From Lysobacter_I brunescens (lineage in GTDB: Bacteria; Pseudomonadota; Gammaproteobacteria; Xanthomonadales; Xanthomonadaceae), in assembly GCF_042677005.1 (NCBI RefSeq), contig NZ_JBHTIF010000001.1, forward strand, positions 1,674,001 to 1,738,000: DNA of 64,000 nucleotides, read 5' to 3'. Position 1 is the stretch's first letter. Every line of letters starts with the position of its first letter. The notes under the pieces are model-generated. The model was not told the origin of the DNA. It saw nothing but the letters and a program-made list of their open reading frames with translations, and searched no databases. A program made the translations under genes and the position numbers. Positions 44,752 through 53,391 of the stretch are shown here, one piece after another.

Positions 44752-45135
44752 ATGGATCGCGTGTTCGAAGCCCTGGCGTCCGCCCCGAGGCGGCGGATCC
44801 TGGCCTACCTCAACGGTGGCGAGCTCACCGCCGGCGAGATCGCCAGCCGTTTCGACTTCAGCAAGCCGGCCCTGTCCGGTCATCTGCGCATCCTCGAGGA
44901 CGCCGGCCTGATCGAGCGCGAGAAGCGCGGCCAGTTCGTCTATTTCCGGCTGGTGCCCGACACGCTGGCGAACACGGTCTTCGCCTGGGTCACCGAGCTG
45001 TGCCCGCAGGGCGGGCCGCTCAAGCGCGAAAGCCGCAAGCGTGCCGCCGAGAAGCGCGCCGGATCGCCCGACGCGAGTTCCGATCCGGAACCAGCGCCTG
45101 CGTCCCCCGCACCGAAGTCCGACGCCACCGAGTGA
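44752..45135 (+). CDS. ArsR family, SdpR-like autorepressor
   Basis: A 127-aa winged-helix repressor. MDRVFEALASAPRRRILAYLNGGELTAGEIASRF is followed by the recognition helix FSKPALSGHLRILEDAGLIEREKRGQFVYFRL. The start and the SxPxRRxIL motif match the SdpR autorepressor subgroup. There is no ArsR-type Cys-x-Cys metal motif in the recognition helix, so metal sensing is unlikely. The C-terminus is a Lys/Arg/Pro tail (about residues 85-127). It precedes a DUF2867-type gene by 7 bases, so it probably controls that operon. Confidence 0.92.
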   Translation: MDRVFEALASAPRRRILAYLNGGELTAGEIASRFDFSKPALSGHLRILEDAGLIEREKRGQFVYFRLVPDTLANTVFAWVTELCPQGGPLKRESRKRAAEKRAGSPDASSDPEPAPASPAPKSDATE

Positions 45136-45142
45136 GGTCGCC

Positions 45143-46564
45143 ATGCCGTTCGCCACCAGGACCCTGCAGACGTTTCCCTCGGTGCGCATTCCCTCGCGAT
45201 CCGGCGGCCTGCCGGTCGAGGTGGTGCTGATCGCGCAGCTCGGCATCGGCGCCGGCACCCATCTCGTCGGCCGCACCGCAGCGCTGCAGCGCGGGCACAC
45301 GGCCTTCGTCGACGCCCTCGACGAGCCCTCGGCGCGGATCGGCGGCGCCGATTTCGCCCAGGGCGATGCGACTTCGCTCTACACCTTCATCGTCGGCGCC
45401 AGCGGCCATCCCTTCCATCGTCACGCGGGGCACCGGGTGTTCACCGCCGTGTCCGGCAGCAGCGGCGCGCGGCTGCGGTTCTCGACCGCGTCGCAGGCGC
45501 AGATCGACGACGACCCCCGGGCCTTTCTCGACGCCCTGCGCCACGTCGAGATCCCGCCGGACTGCCTGTTCACCGTGCGCTTCGGCGGCGGCACCTGGCA
45601 CCAGTTCCTGCCGGGCGATGCGGCGTCCGGCCATCCCGCGCTGTTCGCGCTGTCCTGCCATACCAACGAGCTGGGCGGCGAGCTTGCGGACGAGGTCCGC
45701 GAACGGGTGATGGCGAACGAAGCCGACATTCCGTCGCTGACCGAGCTGTTGCCGCCGTCCGTCCTCGATCTGCTCGAACGCGGCGAGGACCTGCGGCGCG
45801 AGGTGCCGACGATGGTGCTATCGCTCGACGAGCCGGTCGGTTCGCTGCAGGCCCGCCTCTGCGCCCGCACCCGCGATGCGCTGGGTCGCCTGCGCGCATG
45901 GTTCGGCGGCCTGCGCGCGCCGGTCGGCTTCTTCGCCGACACCCGGGGTGCGCGGGTGCATGCCCTGCCTGCGGTGCCGGCGGATTCGCTGCTCGCCCGG
46001 CAGTTCGAGGCCTTCGATCCGCGCCGCGAGCACGAGGACATCGTCGCCGTCGACATCGACCCGGCCGATTTCGCCGAGCGCACGGTCAGCGGCGTGCTCG
46101 CCCGCGTGCTCGAAGGCTTCCTCGAAAACCGTCCCGTTGCCGTCGGCCGCATGATGCAGATGCGCAACGTGCTGGTGAAACCGCTCGGCCTGCGCACCTC
46201 GCCGCTGGGCTGCCCGGTCTCGTCGCTGCTCGGCCAGTGTCCGCAGGCCTTCTCCGGCCGCTTCCCGGTGCTGGACCAACGCGTCGACGCCGATGCGCAC
46301 GCCGAAGTGCTGCTCGGCGCCGACGACAAGCATCTGCGGTTCCGCTCCAGCGTCGGCGTCGAGCGCCTGGCCGATGGCCGTCTACGCATCTCACTCGCCA
46401 CTCGCGTGCGCACCCGCAACCTGTTCGGTCGTGCCTACATGGTGCTGATCGAACGTACCCATCGTCACTACATCGCCCCGACCATGCTGCGCATGGCGGT
46501 GTTGCATGCGCGGGTGGCGTCGAACGCTGTCCTGCAGTCTTCCTTGTCCGGCGCGCAGGCATGA
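45143..46564 (+). CDS. DUF2867-type protein with cupin-like N-terminal part
   Basis: A 473-aa protein of unknown function. The N-terminal third has a cupin-like pattern (YTFIVGASGHPFHRHAGHRVF then LFTVRFGGGTWHQFLPGD), with His residues suitable for metal binding. The C-terminal third reads DFAERTVSGVLARVLEGF, MMQMRNVLVKPLGLRTSPLGCPV, LFGRAYMVLIERTHRHYIAPTML; this matches the DUF2867/lipid-like START-type pattern. The two parts together in one chain are uncommon. It lies in one operon with an SdpR-like repressor and a DCC-family gene, and its stop overlaps that next start. Confidence 0.72.
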   Translation: MPFATRTLQTFPSVRIPSRSGGLPVEVVLIAQLGIGAGTHLVGRTAALQRGHTAFVDALDEPSARIGGADFAQGDATSLYTFIVGASGHPFHRHAGHRVFTAVSGSSGARLRFSTASQAQIDDDPRAFLDALRHVEIPPDCLFTVRFGGGTWHQFLPGDAASGHPALFALSCHTNELGGELADEVRERVMANEADIPSLTELLPPSVLDLLERGEDLRREVPTMVLSLDEPVGSLQARLCARTRDALGRLRAWFGGLRAPVGFFADTRGARVHALPAVPADSLLARQFEAFDPRREHEDIVAVDIDPADFAERTVSGVLARVLEGFLENRPVAVGRMMQMRNVLVKPLGLRTSPLGCPVSSLLGQCPQAFSGRFPVLDQRVDADAHAEVLLGADDKHLRFRSSVGVERLADGRLRISLATRVRTRNLFGRAYMVLIERTHRHYIAPTMLRMAVLHARVASNAVLQSSLSGAQA

Positions 46565-46932
46565 GCGACACCGGCAAGGCCACCGTCTACTACAACAGCG
46601 CCTGCCCGGTGTGCCGCAGCGGCGTGGCCGCGCAGCAGGGCGCGATGGGGGCGTGCGAGATCGAATGGATCGACGTGCATGCGAATCCGGAGGCGGTGCG
46701 TGCACTGGGCATCGACATCGAGGCCGTGCGCGAGAAGTTGCATGTGCGGGACGCCGACGGGCGCGTGCAGGTCGGGACGGATGCGTTCGGCGCGCTGTGG
46801 TCGCGCACGCGCGGCCTGCGCTGGCTCGCGCGCCTGCTTGCGTTGCCCGGCGTGCGCTCGCTCGCGCAGCGCGCCTATGACGCCTTCGCGCGTCGGCTGT
46901 ATCGCTGGAATCGTCGCCATGGGCATTGGTGA
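46561..46932 (+). CDS. Thiol-disulfide oxidoreductase, DCC family (DUF393)
   Basis: A 123-aa DCC family protein. The N-terminal VYYNSACPVCRSGVAAQQ contains the CPVC active-site motif that defines the group. GRVQVGTDAFGALWSRTRGLRWLARLLALPGV is the conserved second half, ending in a basic tail (FARRLYRWNRRHGHW). Its partner or substrate is unknown. The ATG overlaps the stop of the DUF2867-type gene, which suggests both act in one process under the upstream repressor. Confidence 0.85.
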   Translation: MSDTGKATVYYNSACPVCRSGVAAQQGAMGACEIEWIDVHANPEAVRALGIDIEAVREKLHVRDADGRVQVGTDAFGALWSRTRGLRWLARLLALPGVRSLAQRAYDAFARRLYRWNRRHGHW

Positions 46933-47027
46933 CGCGACGTAGCACGTTGCGTGATGGGCACAGGACAGGTCGCGACCGCGACGCACGCGGCACCCGGAGC
47001 GGGTGCCTTCGACAGGGTGGAGGCCCG

Positions 47028-47561
47028 ATGAACGACACGACCGTTTCGAACCACGCGACAGCACCCGCGATTCCGAACCCTAGCCCCCTGCGCAGCCTGC
47101 TGGCCTTCCTGCTCGGGACCTGCGTCGCCTGCCTCGTCGCCGCGTTCGGCGTGGGCGTGCTCATGGCGATCGGTTCACCGGACATCCCCGGGGAAGCGGC
47201 CCTGGATCTCTGGCTGGTTCCCCTGTACGCCCTGCTCAGCCTGATGTTCATCCTGCCCGTGGTGCTCGCGCTGGGTGTGCCCTATGCCGCCCTGCTGCTC
47301 GCATTCGGCCGCTTCCGGTTCTGGCCGATGACACTGGGCGGATTCGTGATCGCCGGCGGCCCGGCCCTGGTCAGCCTCTCTGCCATGCAGCTTGGCATCT
47401 CGGGCAGCCTGGTCGACACCCTGGCGCTCTTCGGCATGGGTGCAGGCATGCTGTCCGGCATCGTTCCCTATCCGGTCGCAGGCGTTCTCGTCGGCCTGCT
47501 GGGCGCGCTGGGCGCGGCGGCGTTCCACCGCGCCTACGTGTGGATCGCGCCGCGACAGTGA
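47028..47561 (+). CDS. Small multi-pass membrane protein, unknown
   Basis: A 177-aa inner-membrane protein of unknown function. After a hydrophilic N-terminus (about 25 residues) it has four hydrophobic segments, including LLAFLLGTCVACLVAAFGVGVLMAIG, LYALLSLMFILPVVLALGVPYAALLL and IVPYPVAGVLVGLLGALGAAAF. ATG 47028 is preceded by GGTGGAGG; the in-frame start at 46926 overlaps the DCC gene and adds a low-complexity stretch. It ends before a bidirectional terminator. No named family is recognised. Confidence 0.75.
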   Translation: MNDTTVSNHATAPAIPNPSPLRSLLAFLLGTCVACLVAAFGVGVLMAIGSPDIPGEAALDLWLVPLYALLSLMFILPVVLALGVPYAALLLAFGRFRFWPMTLGGFVIAGGPALVSLSAMQLGISGSLVDTLALFGMGAGMLSGIVPYPVAGVLVGLLGALGAAAFHRAYVWIAPRQ

Positions 47562-47591
47562 TCCGTCGCCACTGCCTGAAGGCCGCAAAAG

Positions 47592-47618
47592 AAAAAGCCG
47601 CGAAGATCGCGGCTTTTT
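47592..47618. terminator. Bidirectional terminator between convergent genes
   Basis: AAAAAGCCGCGA (47592-47603) and its complement TCGCGGCTTTTT (47607-47618) with a 3-base loop. The GC stem ends in T-tracts on both strands, so it can terminate the + strand membrane protein gene and the - strand DUF2846-like gene. Confidence 0.9.
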
Positions 47619-47643
47619 CTTCATGCGATCGACGTGCGTCGGA

Positions 47644-48123
47644 TCACTTGGCGTCGAGGGCCGGTGCCGGCTTGAGCTTGCTCAGCGCCTTGACGAAGGC
47701 TTCCTCGTTCGACGGCGACAGGTTCGGACGGCCGGCCATGAAGCCCATGCTGATGCCGCCGAGGACGTAGTGGGTTTCGCCCGCTTCGACTTCGATGTTG
47801 AACACGTCCTTTGCTTCGGAGTGCACCACATAGGTGTGCTGGCCCGGATCGGTGACGTGGACGAAGTAGGTGCCGTTGCGCAGCTTGCCTAGTTCGGTTT
47901 CGCCCTCGCGGACGATGTAGCTGATGATCGCGCCCTTCAGCTTGTTCTCGCGGAAGAAGACGATCTGGCCCTTGCCGGCCGGCGGCTGGGCGATGCCTGC
48001 GGGCAGCATTGCGGCCTGTTCGGCGGCAGGCGCGGCCTGCGGCGCGGTGCTGTCCTGGGCGTTGGCCGAAACGGCGGTGCCGAGGAAGGCGAGGGCGAGG
48101 AGGGTCTTGTGGAAATGACGCAT
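47644..48123 (-). CDS. Exported DUF2846-like protein
   Basis: A 159-aa protein with a signal peptide (MRHFHKTLLALAFLGTAVSANA). The mature part begins with a Gln/Ala/Pro-rich stretch, then a β-rich domain KGQIVFFRENKLKGAIISYIVREGETELGKLRNGTYFVHVTDPGQHTY that matches the DUF2846 pattern. It would reside in the periplasm or be secreted. The function is unknown. It starts about 30 bases after the stop of the upstream exported protein, so they may share a transcript. Confidence 0.82.
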   Translation of the reverse strand: MRHFHKTLLALAFLGTAVSANAQDSTAPQAAPAAEQAAMLPAGIAQPPAGKGQIVFFRENKLKGAIISYIVREGETELGKLRNGTYFVHVTDPGQHTYVVHSEAKDVFNIEVEAGETHYVLGGISMGFMAGRPNLSPSNEEAFVKALSKLKPAPALDAK

Positions 48124-48152
48124 TGCGGATGGCTCCTGGATGTTGCGGTGGG

Positions 48153-48851
48153 TCAATCGACGGGTGTGATGGGTGAGGGAGGCATGTCCGTGCCGCTGGC
48201 GGGCGCTGCTGGAGCGTCCACGGGATCCGAAACGGTGGTGAGGGGCGACGCGGTCATCTGCAGCGGGCCGGCCAGCTTTGCATGGGCGCGCGTGCCTTCG
48301 GGAATTTCGATCTGGCCGCCGCGCACGAGGAAGCCCAGGGGGCCCAGACCCATCGCGACGCCCATGGCCGCGTTGCCGCGATCCTTGCCGCTGCCGCCCA
48401 GCTTCATCCCGCGCAACTTGATCTCGCCGGCGGGCCCCTGCAGGAAGCGCGCGGCGAGCAGGAGTTCCCCGGGCTTGCCGGCGGCGCGCGCATGATCGGC
48501 GTGGATCACTTCGCCCACGCCCTCGGTGCCTGCGGGCACCACGACGGTGTCGCCGAGGCGCAGCGGTTCGGCCAGCAGCAGTTTGAAGCGCTGGCCGCGC
48601 TGCGCGGTCTTCGAGGTCAGCGGTTCGCCGATCGCCAGCTCGACGAGGGTGCCGTCGGGCAGGATGCAGCAGACGGCGGCCTCGGTCGCTGCCGCAGGAC
48701 TGGCTGGGTCTGGCGTCGTCGTCGGCTGCGATCCGGACTCGGTCGGCATGGGCGCGGCGACCGCCGGAGATTGGGCGAGCGCAGCATGCAGCGGCGCGCA
48801 CATGAGCAGCATGAGGCACAGCCGGTGCGCCTCGCGGAAGGTGAATCGCAT
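48153..48851 (-). CDS. Exported hypothetical protein
   Basis: A 232-aa protein with a signal peptide (RLCLMLLMCAPLHAALA) and a Pro/Ala-rich segment, then a β-rich central domain (LVELAIGEPLTSKTAQRGQRFKLLL, GDTVVVPAGTEGVGEVIHADHARAAGKPGELLL). This layout recalls TrbI/VirB10-like or 'pore-forming' β-domains, where KxGxxFxxxL...VVPAGTxG patterns occur, but no transport partner is nearby. The C-terminus is Pro-rich. Function unknown. Confidence 0.75.
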   Translation of the reverse strand: MRFTFREAHRLCLMLLMCAPLHAALAQSPAVAAPMPTESGSQPTTTPDPASPAAATEAAVCCILPDGTLVELAIGEPLTSKTAQRGQRFKLLLAEPLRLGDTVVVPAGTEGVGEVIHADHARAAGKPGELLLAARFLQGPAGEIKLRGMKLGGSGKDRGNAAMGVAMGLGPLGFLVRGGQIEIPEGTRAHAKLAGPLQMTASPLTTVSDPVDAPAAPASGTDMPPSPITPVD

Positions 48852-48955
48852 GTTGTCCCCCTGTGGATGCCGCGATTATCGCCAGAAACGGGGCCGGATT
48901 CACTTGCCTTCCGTCGACCCGGCCACCGTTCCGCCGCAGGGCGATCCCGCGATGC

Positions 48956-50212
48956 TCAGCCCTCCCAGGCCGGCAGCTTCTTCTTCACGGCGACGTTCTT
49001 CAGCGTCACGTACTTCGGCAGGCCGTCGCGGCCGTACGGCGGCGGGGCTTCGCCTCGGATCAGCGGCTCCAGGTAGGCGCGCGCGGCGGCGGTGATGCCG
49101 TAGCCGTCCTTGCGGATGAAGTTCGCCGGCATGGTCTTTTCGTGGTTGGCGACCTTGTCCAGCGGCGCGGCCTCGATCCGCCACTTGTACGGGGCGTTCG
49201 CGGTGCGGCGGATCACCGGCATCGTCGAATTCATGCCGCGCAGGGCGAACTGGACGGCGGCCTTGCCGGCGGCCATGGCGTGGTCGAGGTCGGTCTTCGA
49301 GGCGATGTGCCGGGCGGAGCGCTGCAGGTAGTCGGGCAGGGTCCAGTGGACCTTGAAGCCCAGTTCGTCCTTGACCTTGCCGGCCAGGTACGAGGCGACG
49401 CCGCCGAGCTGGGTGTGGCCGAAGGCGTCCTTGCCGCCGCCGGCATCGGCGACGAAGGTGCCATCGGCGGTACGGATGCCCTCGGAGGCGACCACGACGC
49501 AGTAGCCGACCCGCTCCACCACCTTCTTCACGCTGGCGAGGAAGTCGGCCTCGTCGTAGGCGCGCTCGGGGAACAGGATCAGGTGCGGTGCGGCGTCCGG
49601 ACCCTCGCCGGCCAGGCCGGCGGCGGCGGCCAGCCAGCCGGCATGGCGGCCCATGGCCTCGTAGACGAACACCTTCGTCGAGGTCTCGGCCATGGCGGCG
49701 ACGTCCAGCGCGGCTTCGCGGACCGACACGGCCGTGTACTTGGCCGCCGAGCCGAAGCCCGGGCAGCAGTCGGTCACGGCCAGGTCGTTGTCGATGGTCT
49801 TGGGCACGCCGATGCAGGTCAGCGGCACCTTGAACTCGGCGGCCAGCTTCGAGACCTTCAGGGCGGTGTCGGCCGAGTCGTTGCCGCCGTTGTAGAGGAA
49901 GTAGCGGACGTTGTGGGCCTGGAAGACCTCCAGCAGCCGCTCGTACTTCGCGCGGTCCTGCTCCAGCGACTTGAGCTTGACCCGGCAGGAGCCGAAGGCG
50001 CCGCCCGGCGTGTGCGCCAGGGCGCGGATGCTGGCGATGGATTCCTTCGAGGTATCAATGAGTTCCTCGCGCAGGGCGCCGAGGATGCCGTTGCGGGCGG
50101 CCAGCACCTTGACCTTGCGGGCGCGGGCTTCGGAGATCACCGCCGAGGCGGTGGCGTTGATGACGGCGGTGACGCCGCCGGACTGGGCGTAGAGCAGGGT
50201 TCCGGATGCCAT
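48956..50212 (-). CDS. pfp: Pyrophosphate-dependent 6-phosphofructokinase
   Basis: A 418-aa phosphofructokinase. The phosphoryl-donor loop reads YNGGNDSADTA (residues 108-118), with Asp rather than Gly at the position that separates PPi users from ATP users. VPKTIDND (136-143) has the Lys also typical of PPi-dependent enzymes. YEAMGRHAGWLAAAA is the substrate-binding MGR motif. It would phosphorylate fructose-6-phosphate reversibly using PPi in glycolysis and gluconeogenesis. ATG 50212 precedes the classic GTLLYAQSGGVTAVIN start. The donor assignment rests on those residues only. Confidence 0.92.
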   Translation of the reverse strand: MASGTLLYAQSGGVTAVINATASAVISEARARKVKVLAARNGILGALREELIDTSKESIASIRALAHTPGGAFGSCRVKLKSLEQDRAKYERLLEVFQAHNVRYFLYNGGNDSADTALKVSKLAAEFKVPLTCIGVPKTIDNDLAVTDCCPGFGSAAKYTAVSVREAALDVAAMAETSTKVFVYEAMGRHAGWLAAAAGLAGEGPDAAPHLILFPERAYDEADFLASVKKVVERVGYCVVVASEGIRTADGTFVADAGGGKDAFGHTQLGGVASYLAGKVKDELGFKVHWTLPDYLQRSARHIASKTDLDHAMAAGKAAVQFALRGMNSTMPVIRRTANAPYKWRIEAAPLDKVANHEKTMPANFIRKDGYGITAAARAYLEPLIRGEAPPPYGRDGLPKYVTLKNVAVKKKLPAWEG

Positions 50213-50345
50213 GGGGGAGGGGTCGGAGATTGGTCGTAGACGGGTTGGGGGCGGGCCGCCATTGCGGTTAAGCTGGCAGGGTTGCGCCGTGGAACGTCGA
50301 GTGTAGCCCCACGGCCGAGATTTTCTCTTCCTTTTGGAGCATGCG

Positions 50346-50924
50346 ATGCGATTGGTTCTCCTCGGAGCCCCGGGATCGGGCAAGGGCACACAGGCGGCAC
50401 GGCTGAAGGAACACCTCCAGGTCCCGCACATCTCGACCGGCGACCTGCTGCGCGCCGAAGTCGCCGCCGGCAGCGCCCTCGGCCTGCAGGCGAAAGCCGT
50501 GATGGACCGTGGCGACCTGGTGTCCGACGACATCCTGCTGGGCATGCTCGAAGACCGCCTCTCGCGTCCCGACGTCGCCGACGGCTTCATCCTCGACGGC
50601 TATCCGCGCAACCTCGCCCAGGCCGCCGCCCTGGGCGACCTGCTCGCCCGCATCGGCCAGCCGATGGACCACGCCGTCCAGCTCGACGTCGACACCGACC
50701 TGCTGGTCGAGCGCATCGCCGGCCGCGCCAAGGAGCAGGGCCGCGTCGACGACAGCCCGGAATCGGTCCGCAACCGACTCAACGTCTACAACGACGTCAC
50801 CGCCCCGGTGGTCGACTATTACCGCCAGCGCGGCATGCTGAAGGTGGTCCATGGCGAAGGTTCGATGGACGAGGTCTTCACCCGCATCGTGGAAGCCATC
50901 GCGGTGGGGACCGAAGTCGGCTGA
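50346..50924 (+). CDS. adk: Adenylate kinase, short-lid type
   Basis: A 192-aa AMP kinase (ATP + AMP to 2 ADP) in the cytoplasm. The P-loop is GAPGSGKGTQ near residues 8-17. HISTGDLLRAEVAAGS holds the AMP-binding segment, FILDGYPRNLAQA is the NMP-binding core, and the LID is the short form (GRAKEQGRVDDSPESVRNRL) with no zinc cysteines. This short adk form is usual in Xanthomonas relatives. ATG 50346 has TTGGAG six bases upstream. It diverges from pfp, giving a short shared promoter region. Confidence 0.96.
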   Translation: MRLVLLGAPGSGKGTQAARLKEHLQVPHISTGDLLRAEVAAGSALGLQAKAVMDRGDLVSDDILLGMLEDRLSRPDVADGFILDGYPRNLAQAAALGDLLARIGQPMDHAVQLDVDTDLLVERIAGRAKEQGRVDDSPESVRNRLNVYNDVTAPVVDYYRQRGMLKVVHGEGSMDEVFTRIVEAIAVGTEVG

Positions 50925-50958
50925 GCCGAGGGTTTCCGCGCAGGCCATCGCGATCCTG

Positions 50959-51558
50959 GTGTCGGTGCTGGCCGCGGCCAGCCTGACCCTCGGGATCGCG
51001 ATGATGCTGCCGCGAGCGAAGCCGCATCCTGCCTGCGGGCTCGGTTTCACCCATGTCGAACACTTCTCACGCGATCACGGCGGGCCGGACTACGCCCGAT
51101 GGCGCGGTTACGCAGGTACCCTCCAGACCATGGGCGAGCCGTCACTGGCCTGCGCGACGGACACCCCGGTGTACCGTTTCCTGTGGATGCGCACTTTCCA
51201 CCATCCTGTCGCCGTGCGTGTCGAGCGCGATGGCGACGACTGGCGCGTCACTGCGGTGGAACTCGATGGCGCAGGTGGCTATGACCCCGGCGACGTGCTC
51301 CGCCGTGTTGAGCGCACCCTGACGTCATACGAGGCCCTGCAGCTCGAAGCACTGCTGGCGCGCGTCGATGTCTGGGGATCACCCGTGGCGCAGACGGACA
51401 TGGGCCTCGACGGCTCAATGTGGATCATCGAGGCGCGCGATGGCGCGCGCAGCCGCATCCACGATGCTTGGACCCCTGCGCAGGGCCGCGAACGCGCGAT
51501 CGGCCTGATGTTCCTGTCGTTCACCGGCTGGTCGTTCCCGCCCGACGCCCTCTACTGA
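50959..51558 (+). CDS. Membrane-anchored hypothetical protein
   Basis: A protein of about 199 aa from GTG 50959, of unknown function. A hydrophobic signal-anchor (SVLAAASLTLGIAMMLP) leads to a periplasmic domain: VEHFSRDHGGPDYARWRGYAGTL, VAVRVERDGDDWRVTAVELDGAGGYDPGDVLRR and SMWIIEARDGARSRIHDAWTP. The start is unsettled: the open frame goes back into adk, and GTG 50959 or 50965 are the first plausible codons before the anchor. It precedes another uncharacterised gene by about 15 bases. Confidence 0.6.
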   Translation: MSVLAAASLTLGIAMMLPRAKPHPACGLGFTHVEHFSRDHGGPDYARWRGYAGTLQTMGEPSLACATDTPVYRFLWMRTFHHPVAVRVERDGDDWRVTAVELDGAGGYDPGDVLRRVERTLTSYEALQLEALLARVDVWGSPVAQTDMGLDGSMWIIEARDGARSRIHDAWTPAQGRERAIGLMFLSFTGWSFPPDALY

Positions 51559-51572
51559 AACCCGCCTGTCGC

Positions 51573-52202
51573 ATGCGCTTCGACGATCGCTTCGAAATCC
51601 ATTTGACCGTGGAGGCCGCGCAGGCCGCTGCCGGCGCGGATGCGCTTGCGCGGTTCGCGGACGCCCAGGGCATGCAGGTGCTCCACATCGAATTGCCGCG
51701 CGGCGCGGTGATGGTGCAGCCGATGCTGAGCTGGCGGCGCGATGGCGCGCTCGCGGACTGTCTGGCGCAGATCGCGTTGGTCGAGCGTGCCCTCGCCGAT
51801 CAGGGCATCCGGGTGGTGCGCGCCAAGGTGGAAGCGGCACCCTCGAATGCGGGTGTGCCGCAGGCGGGGGACGCCTGCCCGCCGGGCACGTATTTCGAGA
51901 GTCATCTCAAACTGCTGCTCGCAGACGACGCTGCCTTGATGCAGGTCACCGACATCGCGATCGCGCACGGGGCGCACGTCTCGCGCAACGCCCGTAGCAC
52001 GCGGGCGGATGGCTGCCAGGAGCGGTTCGTGACCCTGCGCAGCATCGAGGGCGGCCTGCCGGGGATCATGGCCTGGTCGCGGGCGTTGCAGGACGCGCTT
52101 GCGCCGATGGTGCGGGCGGTGCTCGACACCGAAATCGAATTCGTCGTACACGACAGCAATCGTGCCCTGGATGCGGGGTGGTTGCCTGGAGAAACTGCAT
52201 GA
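51573..52202 (+). CDS. Hypothetical protein with two similar halves
   Basis: A 209-aa protein of unknown function. The two halves look alike: FEIHLTVEAAQ...ALARFADAQGMQVLHIELPRG and FESHLKLLLADDAALMQVTDIAIAHGAHVSRN; each starts with FE-x-H and ends in an acidic strand (VVRAKVEA, EIEFVVHD). It has no membrane segment. The C-terminal half has HVSRNARSTRADGCQERFVTLR, a likely conserved surface. Its stop overlaps the ATG of the AbiEii-like gene, so these form a pair. I do not recognise a named family with certainty. Confidence 0.72.
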   Translation: MRFDDRFEIHLTVEAAQAAAGADALARFADAQGMQVLHIELPRGAVMVQPMLSWRRDGALADCLAQIALVERALADQGIRVVRAKVEAAPSNAGVPQAGDACPPGTYFESHLKLLLADDAALMQVTDIAIAHGAHVSRNARSTRADGCQERFVTLRSIEGGLPGIMAWSRALQDALAPMVRAVLDTEIEFVVHDSNRALDAGWLPGETA

Positions 52203-53313
52203 GCTGGTGGAAATCCTTGTTCGGGTCGCGACCGGCCACGGCGCCGACGCCTGTCACTCAGCCGCTGCATTCCCCTTCGGTCGGGGGCTCGGCACTGCGC
52301 CCACGGCTGAGCCATCGCGGCCGGTCCCTCCCGCGCCGCCGCCCGCGCCTGCGCAGGCCGCCGCACGACAGAACTCCGGATTGCCGAATGCGTTCGCACT
52401 CCCTTCCTCGGGAGGCGAGAAGATCTTCGATCCTGCCCTGCGCGGTTACGTGCATGGATTCAGGCAGGGCGACGCCCCGATTGCCGATCCCCTGGCGCGC
52501 CAGCGCTGGTCCGCTGCCCGTGCAGAGGTGATGGCTTCCATCCTTCGTGCCATCGCGGCATCGCCCTGGGCTGCGCACCTGGTGCTGCGCGGCAGCGCGA
52601 CGATGCCGGCCTGGGTGGGAGATGCCGCGCGTCGCCCGGGCGATCTCGACTGGGTGGTGCTGCCCGATACCTGGGCGTCGGACAGTGCCGAGGCGGAGTC
52701 GCTGCTCGACGAATTCATCGCGGCGATCGCCGCGCATGGCGTGGCTGCGGGCGAGGCAACGATCGATGTCGGCCATGTGGCCGTCGACGAGATCTGGACC
52801 TACGAACGCGCCCAGGGCAAGCGCCTGACGTTCTCGTGGACGGTGCCGGGCCTGCCGCCGGGCAAGCTGCAGTGCGATTTCGTGTTCAGGGAAACGCTGT
52901 GGGCGCCGCCGGTCCCGCTGGCCTTGCCCGCGCCGTCGGGTGACGCGATCCCGTTGCAGGCGGCGGGGCCGGAGCAATCGCTGGCCTGGAAGGTGCTGTG
53001 GCTCATGACCGATCGCTACCCGCAGGGAAAGGATCTGTACGACGCCGTGCTCCTGTCGCGCTGCGTAAGCCTGTCGCCGGAGATGGCGGCGCAGGTCCTG
53101 AAGGCCTTGCACAACGCGTGGTATACCCCGGATTCGTTCGACAAGTGGGTGCGCAACTCGAGCGATTGGGTCCTGGAACAGGTCGGGGACGTCCAGTGGC
53201 AGGATTTCCGCAAGGAGCATCCCTGGGTGGATGCCGATGTCGAGGCCTGGATCTCGGCGTTCCGGAAGGCCGTGGCACCCGTCGATGCGTTGATCGTCGA
53301 GCTGCGTGCCTGA
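52199..53313 (+). pseudogene. AbiEii-like nucleotidyltransferase gene with apparent frameshift
   Basis: The start ATG 52199 overlaps the upstream stop and gives MSWWKSLFGSRPATAPTPVTQ, but that frame runs into Arg-rich noise after the G5 tract at 52283-52287. The downstream coding (frame starting from codons ≡1 mod 3) continues with a Pro/Ala linker and then the nucleotidyltransferase domain: HLVLRGSATMPAWVGDAARRPGDLDWVVLPD, matching the AbiEii-type G-S plus DLD pattern. One extra G would join the frames. Either the assembly has a homopolymer error, or the gene is broken. An unfused start further upstream (52099 or GTG 52207) is a fallback. Confidence 0.65.
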
Positions 53314-53391
53314 GCGAGGGCGCGGCCGTGTCTGGAAGTGAACCGACCCGGCCGCCGAAGCGGCCCGGGTCGATGACGCTGTGCCCTGCAC

